Below, piece after piece: positions 1 to 7,528 of a DNA stretch of 38,289 nt. Each line of letters begins with the position of its first letter. Within the stretch, counting starts at the first letter, position 1. Below the pieces are notes generated by a model. It worked only from the letters and a program-made list of their open reading frames with translations. It had not been told where the DNA came from and did not search any database. A program made the position numbers and the translations under genes. The stretch comes from Candidatus Acidiferrales bacterium (GTDB taxonomy: Bacteria > Acidobacteriota > Terriglobia > Acidiferrales > UBA7541): NCBI GenBank assembly GCA_030037435.1, contig JASHRI010000483.1, positions 1 to 38,289 of the forward strand. The letters are read 5' to 3'.

Positions 1-1647
1 CCAATCTGCATGGTCGGTGATTTCATTTTGCGATTCGAAGCGCAAGCCATAGCTGAACATGATGTTGGGGCGGATGCGCCAGTCGTCTTCCACATACGGG
101 GCGACGTCAATCTGCGCGACGCGGGCAAAAGGATTACCAGCGGAAGTGGCTGTGGCGCCGGCAGTGAGCGTGAATTGGCTCGCGGTTTGTGCTCCCGATG
201 CCAGCGCGGCTTGGTACGCCTCGATGGAAGGGAATTGATATTCGCCATTGAAGCCGGTGGTGGAGGTGTTGGAATCGGTAAGACCGCGGAGCCGCGCGCC
301 AAATTTGATGAAGTGGTTTCCGTGCTGAATCGACGTGTAATTCTGCAGTTCGTAACGATTGGTACTGTCGATGACTGTGCCATCGTTGCTGCCGCCACCC
401 TCGAAGGCGCCGGGTACGAGGACGGTGACGGCGGTGCTGAGCGGAAGCTGATTACTTCCCTGGCGCAGGTATTGGAAGTTCGTCTCGTTCACTATGTTCG
501 AGCCGATGGTCTGGGTGTCGCTCAGTTGAAGAGTCTGCTCTGTAGTGAGCAGATTGTAGCCCGTCGACGGCAACGAGAAGCCGCCGATTCCGTCGTTATC
601 CTGTTCGTCGCGATAATACTGGTAGCGAACGGATAGCGTGTTCGTCTTCGTGAGCTGGAAGTCCACACGAGGTCCGATGTTGTAGCGCGTTCGCGGAGCG
701 GACACCGCCGCGCTGAAGGGAACGATCGGGAATCCGGGCAGAGTGGTGTTCACGACCTGCGCGTTCACGATCGAAAGATTGTTGATGTCACGAATGTCGG
801 TGGTAAAGAAGAAAGAAGCGTTCTTGCTGAGTGGCCCACCGATGTTTCCGCTGTATTGAACGGAATAGTAGCTGGGATACTCGGTGTCGGCGGTGCCGCG
901 ATCGAAGAACGGGTTCTTGGAGTTCAATGCGGAGTCGTTGGCATTGACCGAAATCTGCCCGTGCCACTTGTCGGTGCCGGGTTTGGTGAAGATCTCGATG
1001 CGGCCGTATCCCACCTTGTCGTATTCCGCGGAAAACGGATTTTGATTGATGCGGATTTCGCGAATTGCGGATTTCGGAGGCAATTGTCCTGCGGTGAAGC
1101 CATCGATATAGAACTGGCCTCCATTAGGTCCCGCCGAGGGCCCCGCCAGCGCGCTCAGGTCGCTTTGCAATTCGTCCGGATCGTCGGGCAGAGCCTCAAG
1201 CTCTTTGCCGGAAATTACGATTGCGCCGGCATTGGCGGTGGGATTGACGTCGAGCGACGTTCCCTGGCCCGTTACTTCCACTTTTACCTGTTGCTGCTCG
1301 ATTTCGAGCGAGATTTTGAGCTGCTTCACCTGGTCCGTGCCGATTTCGATGTCGTCATCTTCGTACGTGGTGAACCCTTTCGCTGTTACCTGAACGGCGT
1401 ACTTTCCAGGGGCGAGATCCTTTAGCTCGAAGATGCCCTGCGCATTTGTGGTGGCGTGGAGCTTATTGCCCTGGGGCGTGGCGACGACAACCGAAGCGTC
1501 TATGACCACACTGCCGGAAGGATCCACCACCTCGCCGCGGAGGGTTCGCGTTTGCGTCTGTGCGCGCAGGCCGGAGGGGTTCGCTAGCGCCAGCAATACG
1601 AAGCTTGCAATCCAAAACAAAAGTCGCCCTTGCTGACGAAATCTCAT
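1..1647 (-). CDS. Oar-like TonB-dependent receptor with N-terminal carboxypeptidase-regulatory domain (partial, C-terminus outside window)
   Basis: An open frame of 549 codons runs from an ATG at 1645-1647 off the left edge. The product begins with a signal peptide (hydrophobic segment about residues 9-29, ending LRAQ). A carboxypeptidase-regulatory-like beta-sandwich follows (about 33-125, with a GEVVDPSGSVV-type opening and a LAPGKYAVQVTAKGF strand). Next comes a plug-like region with FYIDGF and FSAEYDKVGYGRIEIFTKPG, then alternating aromatic beta strands of an outer-membrane barrel. This order is typical of the Oar / TonB-dependent receptor families that are numerous in Acidobacteriota. 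Such proteins usually exceed 1,000 residues, so only about the first half is present. The role is outer-membrane transport or binding of large, often carbohydrate or peptide, ligands; the substrate cannot be told. It lies 46 bp downstream of a DUF5666 gene on the same strand, so the two are probably co-transcribed. No copy of the cluster palindrome precedes this operon. Confidence 0.9.
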   Translation of the reverse strand, partial: MRFRQQGRLLFWIASFVLLALANPSGLRAQTQTRTLRGEVVDPSGSVVIDASVVVATPQGNKLHATTNAQGIFELKDLAPGKYAVQVTAKGFTTYEDDDIEIGTDQVKQLKISLEIEQQQVKVEVTGQGTSLDVNPTANAGAIVISGKELEALPDDPDELQSDLSALAGPSAGPNGGQFYIDGFTAGQLPPKSAIREIRINQNPFSAEYDKVGYGRIEIFTKPGTDKWHGQISVNANDSALNSKNPFFDRGTADTEYPSYYSVQYSGNIGGPLSKNASFFFTTDIRDINNLSIVNAQVVNTTLPGFPIVPFSAAVSAPRTRYNIGPRVDFQLTKTNTLSVRYQYYRDEQDNDGIGGFSLPSTGYNLLTTEQTLQLSDTQTIGSNIVNETNFQYLRQGSNQLPLSTAVTVLVPGAFEGGGSNDGTVIDSTNRYELQNYTSIQHGNHFIKFGARLRGLTDSNTSTTGFNGEYQFPSIEAYQAALASGAQTASQFTLTAGATATSAGNPFARVAQIDVAPYVEDDWRIRPNIMFSYGLRFESQNEITDHADW

Positions 1648-1693
1648 GAAATCCCCTAGGTAAAGTTGAAATTCGAAATGGCAGTTTTTTGGA

Positions 1694-2929
1694 CTACTGC
1701 GCATCGTCACCCGCCATTGCCGGCGTGCCGCCGAGACTCCAGGGCGAAAGCGTCATCGCCTGGCTTGGCGATGGTGCTGCGGTGAGAATCGGGTCGACGC
1801 CGCCGAGCATCGTGATTGCAGTCGCCTCGCCCTCGTTCGAGCCTTCCGTAGCTACGATCATCACCGCGTCGTCCTTTTTGAAATCAGTGAGCGCAGCAGG
1901 AGGAATGTGGCTGACGATTTGCTGGAAGTCGGCTTGTCCGCCGCCAGCACGCCCGCCACCCGCGCCGTCTCGATATTCACCCCCATTGGGCGTCGCGGAC
2001 TGCGAGGGCGGACCGGCTGCGCCTTGGGATGGTGGCGCGGCGTTTCTGGTCCCTTTGAATCGAAACGCGATGCGCTGTGCCATTTCAGGAGGCAGTACAC
2101 GAAGCTGCGATTGGCCGGTGATTTTCACCGAAAAGGGCTTCTTCGTAATCAAGTCCATCACAGAGACCACATTTTCCTTTACGTCGACCGAGCGAATCGT
2201 TCCAGCAATATTGCGGAATGAGCCGGAGACGACCTCTACGGCGGTAAATTCGCCGCCGTCAGCACTGCGCTCGCCGCGCGCGCGAAGTTGATCTCCAGGC
2301 TTGATTTGACCGATCGGCGCCGGTTTTGCGTCGTCGAATTGAATGGAGTCCGGTGCGTAACGGCGGAGGATGGTGCTTGGCGTTGTGTGAATTGTGACGG
2401 TTTTCGCGCCGCCCGTTGCAGCGACGGAAATTGTGATGGTTCCCGTGCCGGAATCAACGGAACTCACAAGGCCTCCAATGCCTCGCTTCTGCCAGTCTTC
2501 GCGGTCGCGCTGCTGTTGCGCTTGTACGTCGGAGCGGCTCATAGAAATAACGCCGACAGCGACGAACGACTTCGCGTCGCTTGAGGGCTGCCCTCGCACC
2601 AAGATGCGATCTCCCACGTGCAGATCGGACAACTGAATGTGCTCCGCGTTTTTCAGGTCGGTCTGCCCGGGTGCGACGCGCACCATGATCGCGTTGCCCG
2701 CCACTTGCACGCTGATGTCTACGCCAGCGTCCGTCGTGAGGGTGATGGCATTTCCGGTGATGCTCTTGATGACGCCCACCTGCCTGGCTACTTGTGCCTG
2801 TGCCGCCTGAGGGGCCGCTCCACCAGGCGCCGCACCGGTGCGCACAGGGGCCATCAGCACGGCTCCCACGATGCCACTTACGGCGCAAACCAAAATCCGC
2901 AAAGTCGACGTGCATTTCGTCATACACAT
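1694..2929 (-). CDS. Exported DUF5666-type repeat protein
   Basis: 411 residues. The N-terminus carries a signal peptide (about 1-33) followed by an Ala/Gln-rich linker. Three related beta-rich modules then follow: about 48-130 (GVIKSITGNAITLTTD ... GDRILVRGQ), 150-235 (GLVSSVDSGTGTITISV ... GDQLRARGE) and 240-390 (GTIRSVDVKENVVSV ... DDAVMIVATEG). Each module has the pattern 'G.I.S...N.I.v.t..G ... l..GD.i...G' seen in DUF5666 domains, an OB-like fold of unknown function. A Gly/Pro/Gln-rich insert lies near residues 295-335. The start is ATG 2927-2929 behind AGGAGA; a second in-frame ATG two codons later is possible. The gene heads a two-gene operon with the Oar-like receptor, a pairing I know from other acidobacterial genomes, so an accessory periplasmic role for the receptor is plausible but unproven. 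Confidence 0.8.
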   Translation of the reverse strand: MCMTKCTSTLRILVCAVSGIVGAVLMAPVRTGAAPGGAAPQAAQAQVARQVGVIKSITGNAITLTTDAGVDISVQVAGNAIMVRVAPGQTDLKNAEHIQLSDLHVGDRILVRGQPSSDAKSFVAVGVISMSRSDVQAQQQRDREDWQKRGIGGLVSSVDSGTGTITISVAATGGAKTVTIHTTPSTILRRYAPDSIQFDDAKPAPIGQIKPGDQLRARGERSADGGEFTAVEVVSGSFRNIAGTIRSVDVKENVVSVMDLITKKPFSVKITGQSQLRVLPPEMAQRIAFRFKGTRNAAPPSQGAAGPPSQSATPNGGEYRDGAGGGRAGGGQADFQQIVSHIPPAALTDFKKDDAVMIVATEGSNEGEATAITMLGGVDPILTAAPSPSQAMTLSPWSLGGTPAMAGDDAQ

Positions 2930-3127
2930 ACGGTTCTCCTACGTCTTCCCTGGCTGCCAGGTTCCACACCCTTCCTGCCTATCGGAGTTCCTTCCCTTAG
3001 ACGCTTGGCTCGTGGGTCCGCGTTACATAAATGACGCCCGGCGGGAGACTGTATCGAGGATTTAAGTTAAGCAGATGTTGCGGGCCAGATCGCGGCAATC
3101 GGTTGGTTCATCCGACCAAGCGGGTCG

Positions 3128-3328
3128 CTAGCTGATTTCTTTTTCCGGTTCGTTAATCTCAGATAGATACCATGACCAGAGGAAGCGCTCAGCCAGGACA
3201 ACGGCGGCAGCGATCATGATGACAATGCCGATCAGCGGGGAAGTGTGCCGGACATGATTTCCAGCGAGAAAAAGCAGAACAACGACGAAGTCGCGCAACC
3301 ATCCGAATACAATCAAGGCTTTAGCCAT
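3128..3328 (-). CDS. Small two-helix membrane protein, unknown family
   Basis: 66 residues with two predicted membrane helices (about 9-24 and 32-47) and a short acidic tail ending NEPEKEIS. I chose ATG 3326-3328 because a clear GGAGGA sits 9 bases upstream; the longer in-frame version starting at 3430 has a non-hydrophobic leader and no ribosome site. No family is recognised. It stands alone, about 200 bp upstream of the DUF5666 operon and on the same strand. The 247 bases between this gene and the OmpA-like gene (3329-3575) hold no gene or repeat that I can see. Confidence 0.6.
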   Translation of the reverse strand: MAKALIVFGWLRDFVVVLLFLAGNHVRHTSPLIGIVIMIAAAVVLAERFLWSWYLSEINEPEKEIS

Positions 3329-3575
3329 CCGGCGGGCTCCTCCAACTACTCTATTGAACGTGTTTCGCGCGAAATTATAGCAAAGGGCAATCTCTTGGGT
3401 ATCAGAGAGTTGTAGGTTGCCACAGCGCACATAGGACGAACGACGACCCAGGACGGGCGAAAAGGAACAAACCCGGAGCGGTCAGGCGGGCATCCGAGGG
3501 AACAGAAACACTCAGATCCGGCCTGAAAGTGAGATGTGGCACTTCCGGGCCGGACGAGTGCAGCTGGAGGCCGAA

Positions 3576-4565
3576 CTACTTTAAGACGGTGAACTCGATG
3601 CGACGATTGCGAAACTTGCCTTCATCAGTATCGTTGGAGGTGACAGGTTTCGTATCGCCGTATCCGCGGGCCGTGAGCATATTCGGGTCGACGCCCTGCT
3701 TCACCAAGTAATCCCGCACTGCGTCAGCTCGCTGCTGCGAGAGTTGCATATTCGCCGCGGCGTCACCGGTCGCGTCCGTATGGCCGCCGACTTCAATGAC
3801 CGTGCCCGCCGGCGCGAGTTTCATCGCGGCAGCGGCCTTTCCCAAGAAGTCATAGCTGGATTGAGGAATCTCGGCGCTCGACGGGGCGAAGTTGATGACG
3901 TCGAGGTTAAGAGCGTTCGCAAGGTCCTGAGCGCTGAAGCCGGGTTTGAGCGCCGCCAAAGCATCGGTCGCTCTCTGCGTTGCGAAGCGCACCTGATCTT
4001 CCACGTTGAACGCCACGTGGCGGACGCTGGCGCGATTCCACAACCAGAAGGCGATAATCGCGGCAACGATTAGCCCGATAATAGGCCAGATGTAGCGCGG
4101 GAACTCAGTACGCTCAGCCGCAGTCCGCGCAGCATACGCTGCTTGCCGCGCGCCGGAAGCGACTGCCGCTGTTGGCCCAGAAAGATACGAAGTGAATTCC
4201 GCAGGCAGATGCGTGGGCACGACGCCTCCGGGCGCCAGCCTTGTGACGACCTTCGGCAGCATGAAGGCCAGCGCCGAAGCCGTGGTTGCGGCAGACAGAC
4301 CAGCGCGGGAAGCGACGGTGCTGATGGCGTTACCGCCCATTACATTTTCCAAACTCTCTACGCTGATCGGTTTCGCGTTCCCGCTGAGCCACGAGGACAC
4401 TGAATCGCCCGAACCCGCCTGTCGGAATCGGTCCAGCAGACCCCTGAGCCCGCTTCCCTGTTCGTTGATGTAGCCGAGTAGACTGGAAAGCAGAGACGAG
4501 GCGTTCCCGCTTGATATTCCAAACCTGTTTTCGACTTCGTTTATTACCAGATCCATCGCTCCCAT
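3576..4565 (-). CDS. YidB/DUF937-OmpA fusion protein
   Basis: 329 residues. The first about 115 residues are a helical YidB/DUF937-type domain (GISSGNASSLLSSLLGYI, LSAATTASALAFMLPKVV). An Ala-rich linker leads to a single membrane helix (about 158-176, YIWPIIGLIVAAIIAFWLW). The C-terminal 110 residues are an OmpA-type peptidoglycan-binding domain with GGHTDATGD, SQQRADAVRDYLVKQGVD and a closing RNRRIEF. The protein probably sits in the inner membrane with its OmpA domain holding peptidoglycan; the DUF937 part would then be cytoplasmic. ATG 4563-4565 follows AAGGAG with 6-base spacing. A palindrome copy (4741-4756) with a TAACGT -10 candidate lies about 180 bp upstream, so it is a likely member of the cluster regulon. 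Confidence 0.85.
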   Translation of the reverse strand: MGAMDLVINEVENRFGISSGNASSLLSSLLGYINEQGSGLRGLLDRFRQAGSGDSVSSWLSGNAKPISVESLENVMGGNAISTVASRAGLSAATTASALAFMLPKVVTRLAPGGVVPTHLPAEFTSYLSGPTAAVASGARQAAYAARTAAERTEFPRYIWPIIGLIVAAIIAFWLWNRASVRHVAFNVEDQVRFATQRATDALAALKPGFSAQDLANALNLDVINFAPSSAEIPQSSYDFLGKAAAAMKLAPAGTVIEVGGHTDATGDAAANMQLSQQRADAVRDYLVKQGVDPNMLTARGYGDTKPVTSNDTDEGKFRNRRIEFTVLK

Positions 4566-4711
4566 GATTGGCTCCTTATCTCGTCGGCAATTGAGAGTGG
4601 CACATCCGTGTTGTCATGGGCGCGAAGGCCGATGCTCCGCCTGAATCGATCCGGGCAAAAGTAGCGCCCGAGACAGATGGTTGTGCATTGCACCAGGGCT
4701 GGCACGCGCTG

Positions 4712-4756
4712 ACGTTACGCAGCGCATCCACCAACGTAAACTGACAATCCTGACAG
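4712..4756 (-). promoter_or_regulatory. Cluster palindrome plus -10 for the YidB-OmpA gene
   Basis: CTGACAATCCTGACAG at 4741-4756; the outer bases extend it to ACTGACA...TGACAGT. On the minus strand a weak -10 candidate TAACGT (4712-4717) has its centre 34 bp from the palindrome centre. The next gene on that strand starts at 4565. Confidence 0.6.
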
Positions 4757-4900
4757 TTCTTGTCACTCCCACGGCGGTGCCGAAACGGCCTCGGACTAGA
4801 TTCCCAGGCACAACATTAGAACCAATCCGCGCGGCTTGATCCTTCCTCCGACATGGAGAATTCCGAGCCGCGGGTATCGGGCGCGATCGACCGGCAAACA

Positions 4901-4945
4901 CTGTTAAGTCTGACAGTGTCAACTCCGCGTCGTCTGCCCGATGCT
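4901..4945 (+). promoter_or_regulatory. Cluster palindrome plus -10 for the outer-membrane barrel gene
   Basis: CTGTTAAGTCTGACAG at 4901-4916, flanked by A and T to make ACTG...CAGT. A weak -10 candidate GATGCT (4940-4945) lies at 34 bp centre to centre. The palindrome centre is 92 bp before the ATG at 5001. The right half overlaps a second small inverted repeat, TGACA-G-TGTCA (4911-4921). Together with the copy at 4741 this gives one site for each divergent gene. Confidence 0.6.
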
Positions 4946-5000
4946 AGGGTGCCAACGCCGGCACGCTCAGCGCCGATCGCCCCCGCGGAGGAAAAGCAAA

Positions 5001-5693
5001 ATGTTGTCGAATCCCTCAAGTTGTCAGCGAAATCGCACGGCTTTCCCCAACCAACGAAGTGAAGACATAGGCTCTTTCATGAATAGCGGCCCTCTAACTG
5101 AGGTCAAACGACGGTTACAGAAGCTAGTATTAGCGACCCTCGTAGTATTCGCCACTATTGCCCTTTTCCCGAGCGTGGTGTCGGCGCAAGGACTGGAAGT
5201 ATCCGGGGGATGGGAACACATCAGCGGTAACGGCGGCACCGACGGTTTCAACGTTGGCGGCTACTGGTGGTTTACGGATCGAATAACCCTCGGTGCGCAA
5301 TACGACGATACGTGGGACACCTCGCAGTTGGGCACGTTTGCGCTGACGAGCATCGGAACGATCGTGGTCAGGAATCACCTCCAGAATTTTCTCGCTGGAC
5401 CAAGGATCTTCTTCCCTTACAAAGCTATGAAGAAGTACAAGCTCGACCCGTTCGGTGAAGCGCAGTTTGGTTTTTCCCATCTCAATTCGTCCATCCAGCA
5501 GCCCCCCGCGCCATCCGTTTCTGCGTCGGGCACGGCCTTCTCCTGGATGCTCGGTGGTGGCGTGGATTATCACTTTACGGACCACTGGTCCGCGCGCACG
5601 AACCTCGACTTGTTGCGTACGCATCTGGCTGCGTCGGCGCAAAGCCACATCCGATTCGGTGTGTTGATCACCTACGTTTTTGGAGGTAGATAA
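5001..5693 (+). CDS. Outer-membrane beta-barrel protein (OmpA/OprF-type barrel)
   Basis: 230 residues from ATG 5001, chosen because GGAGG lies 9 bases upstream. An in-frame ATG at 5079 would put the hydrophobic export segment closer to the N-terminus but has no good ribosome site. A signal sequence (LVLATLVVFATIALF, then VVSAQ) is followed by amphipathic strands of an eight-stranded type barrel: GLEVSGGWEHIS, DGFNVGGYWWF, ITLGAQYDDT, HLQNFLAGPRIFF, FGEAQFGFSHL, SWMLGGGVDYHF and, last, HIRFGVLITYVFGGR. A C-terminal barrel strand ending in an aromatic fits outer-membrane insertion. Function is unknown beyond a small structural or adhesin-like porin. It is divergent from the YidB-OmpA gene and has its own palindrome site 92 bp upstream. 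Confidence 0.75.
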   Translation: MLSNPSSCQRNRTAFPNQRSEDIGSFMNSGPLTEVKRRLQKLVLATLVVFATIALFPSVVSAQGLEVSGGWEHISGNGGTDGFNVGGYWWFTDRITLGAQYDDTWDTSQLGTFALTSIGTIVVRNHLQNFLAGPRIFFPYKAMKKYKLDPFGEAQFGFSHLNSSIQQPPAPSVSASGTAFSWMLGGGVDYHFTDHWSARTNLDLLRTHLAASAQSHIRFGVLITYVFGGR

Positions 5694-5791
5694 CTTCGCC
5701 GGTGCTGCGGAGAGCGGCCAGTGACCATGCTTACAGATCGTTGACAGATTGGAGACTTTGGATCTTGGACAGCATTAGCAAGGAGACGTAA

Positions 5792-6421
5792 ATGAGCCAC
5801 GAAGTACTCGTAATTCCATCGGGCGGAAACCGCGCTGCAGGCGCTGCGAGGCGGCTGTGCGGCCCGGCGCATAATTTGGCCAAGCCGCTGGTCAGTTTGC
5901 AGTCGTTGTCGGGCCACATACCCGAAATACTCTTCCAGACCGCGCTCGAATGCGAGGCGAATGAGGTGACATTGCCCGCGGCGATCGACAACTATCGCGA
6001 GGCGATCGAACTCGCGCCCGACTGGGTGGAAGCGCATTTAAATCTCGGCGTCGTGTTCTACCGACTGGGACGTTTCGAAGAGGCGCGCGCCGAGTTCGCC
6101 CGGGCGACAGGGCTCGACCCGCAAAATGGAATCTGCCGGTACAACCTTGGATGCGTGCTGGAAGATCAGGGAAAATTCGGCGAAGCGATCATCCATCTTC
6201 GCCATGCTGCTCGGGCCATGCCGGGCGACGCCGATGTACACTTCAATCTTGCGCTGGCGTATGAGAAGAGAGGGCAGCGCCGTCTGGCGCGCGGAGAGTG
6301 GATACTGTGCTTGCGCTGTGCTCCCAATGGTCCCTGGGCTTCCCAAGCGCGTGCGCACCTGGAACGATGCGGCGCGCGACTTCCAGCCGCTTCCCCGATA
6401 TTCTTCCGTTGTAGACCCTGA
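5792..6421 (+). CDS. TPR-repeat protein
   Basis: 209 residues. ATG 5792 follows AAGGAG at 6 bases. After about 65 poorly conserved residues come at least three tetratricopeptide units (about 65-165): AIDNYREAIELAPDWVEAHLNLGVVFYRLG, FEEARAEFARATGLDP and FGEAIIHLRHAARAMP...VHFNLALAYEKRG (quoted in part). No signal peptide is visible, so it is probably a cytoplasmic scaffold. The last residues are Cys/Arg-rich (GARLPAASPIFFRCRP). Only a half palindrome (TGACAG, 5742-5747) lies upstream, so membership of the regulon is doubtful. The protein partner is unknown. The 110 bases after it hold nothing obvious before the end of the oppositely oriented regulator gene. Confidence 0.8.
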   Translation: MSHEVLVIPSGGNRAAGAARRLCGPAHNLAKPLVSLQSLSGHIPEILFQTALECEANEVTLPAAIDNYREAIELAPDWVEAHLNLGVVFYRLGRFEEARAEFARATGLDPQNGICRYNLGCVLEDQGKFGEAIIHLRHAARAMPGDADVHFNLALAYEKRGQRRLARGEWILCLRCAPNGPWASQARAHLERCGARLPAASPIFFRCRP

Positions 6422-6532
6422 GCAGCGGGGACGCCTCGAGGTGAAACAATCGCAGTCGATGCAGCCAATGTGGCGAGCGAGGTTGGCAGTCGATCAGCTC
6501 GAGCAGTACAAAAGCCATATGAAATCAGAGGT

Positions 6533-7528
6533 TCAGGTTCGAGAGGGAACGACCATGTTATGCGCGGCGCACAAATGGAGCAGAAGCTCGCGATCACACT
6601 TCCGGCCGAAGCACTGTAATGGGTAGCTGCAGAAAATCGAAGCACAGTTAGTAGCGACCCAATTACTCGCGAGTTGCTCGATCCACAGAGCAGTCTCGGG
6701 GTTGCCGCGAAGCCAGATCGACGGTGCTACCTCAGCAGCGAACACAACTCGGCGGTCATCGTTCTGCGTCGAAACACGAGCCTGCCTGACTGCTTCGTCG
6801 AGCACTTGTGTGAGTAGATTTGCATCTAGTTCTCCGCCGACCATTGCCGACGACAGGATATGGTCCGCATCCAGCTCGAGATATCGGCCGGACTCGACCG
6901 CGGCAGGCAGGTTCAAGCCGCGTGCATTCAATCGCCGTTCTAGTTGCTCTCTGTGAGCGGCCGTGCCGACAACAACGGCGGTGGCATTCGCTTCGATGGC
7001 GGTGCCAAGAAACTCAGCCCATCCAGCGACGAGCTGGTCGTCGTCAGAATGGAAACGAACGAAATGCCCCGGCCGCGTGTGATCGAGCCAGCGTTTAGGC
7101 CGACTTCCGCCGTTATTCGCCCCATCGAGATTGGCAAATGCATGGGGTGAGATGAATCTGTAGCCGGCCAACGCCAGGTCCAATGCTGCCGTCAAATCCG
7201 AAGACAGTCGAGACTTGAAAACATAGCCCAAAGCACCGGCGGCGAGTGCCGCTGAAATATAATCGTCGTCCTGATGCATGGTCAGGAAAACGATCGCAGC
7301 GCGCGATCCAACCTGTCTCAATTGTTTGGCTGTGCGAATGCCATCGAGTTGGGGCATTGAGATGTCGAGCAGGACAATATCCGGGTCGAGCTTGGCGGCC
7401 GCGTCCAGCGCCATTACTCCATCTCCGACTGCGGCGACGACTTCGAAGCGCGAGCGGAGCAGCGCGGAAACAGTTCTTGCGAAGGGGGCATGATCGTCCG
7501 CGATGAGCACCGTGGGTTTGCGCCTCAA
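6533..7528 (-). CDS. Response regulator with receiver and MEDS domains, no DNA-binding domain
   Basis: 331 residues. Residues 5-125 are a complete receiver: acidic pair D11-D12 in IADDH, phosphoacceptor D55 in LLDISMPQLDG, Thr in FLTMHQ and Lys in YVFKSR. From about 150 to 315 the protein matches the MEDS (DcmR-type sensory) domain: GHFVRFHSDDDQLVAGWAEFL, AVVVGTAAHREQLERRL, then VVFAAEV and WIEQLASN. No helix-turn-helix follows, so output must be by protein contact or ligand sensing. Translation most likely begins at TTG 7526-7528, which overlaps the TGA of the kinase gene (TTGA). The receiver is therefore probably coupled to, and phosphorylated by, the adjacent kinase. A GTG five codons downstream is an alternative start. 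Confidence 0.85.
   Translation of the reverse strand: MRRKPTVLIADDHAPFARTVSALLRSRFEVVAAVGDGVMALDAAAKLDPDIVLLDISMPQLDGIRTAKQLRQVGSRAAIVFLTMHQDDDYISAALAAGALGYVFKSRLSSDLTAALDLALAGYRFISPHAFANLDGANNGGSRPKRWLDHTRPGHFVRFHSDDDQLVAGWAEFLGTAIEANATAVVVGTAAHREQLERRLNARGLNLPAAVESGRYLELDADHILSSAMVGGELDANLLTQVLDEAVRQARVSTQNDDRRVVFAAEVAPSIWLRGNPETALWIEQLASNWVATNCASIFCSYPLQCFGRKCDRELLLHLCAAHNMVVPSRT

Noticed and set aside
5732-5747. TGACAG half site before the TPR gene
   Set aside because: The left half does not fit (TACAGA), and the -10 at the usual distance is poor, so I did not count it.
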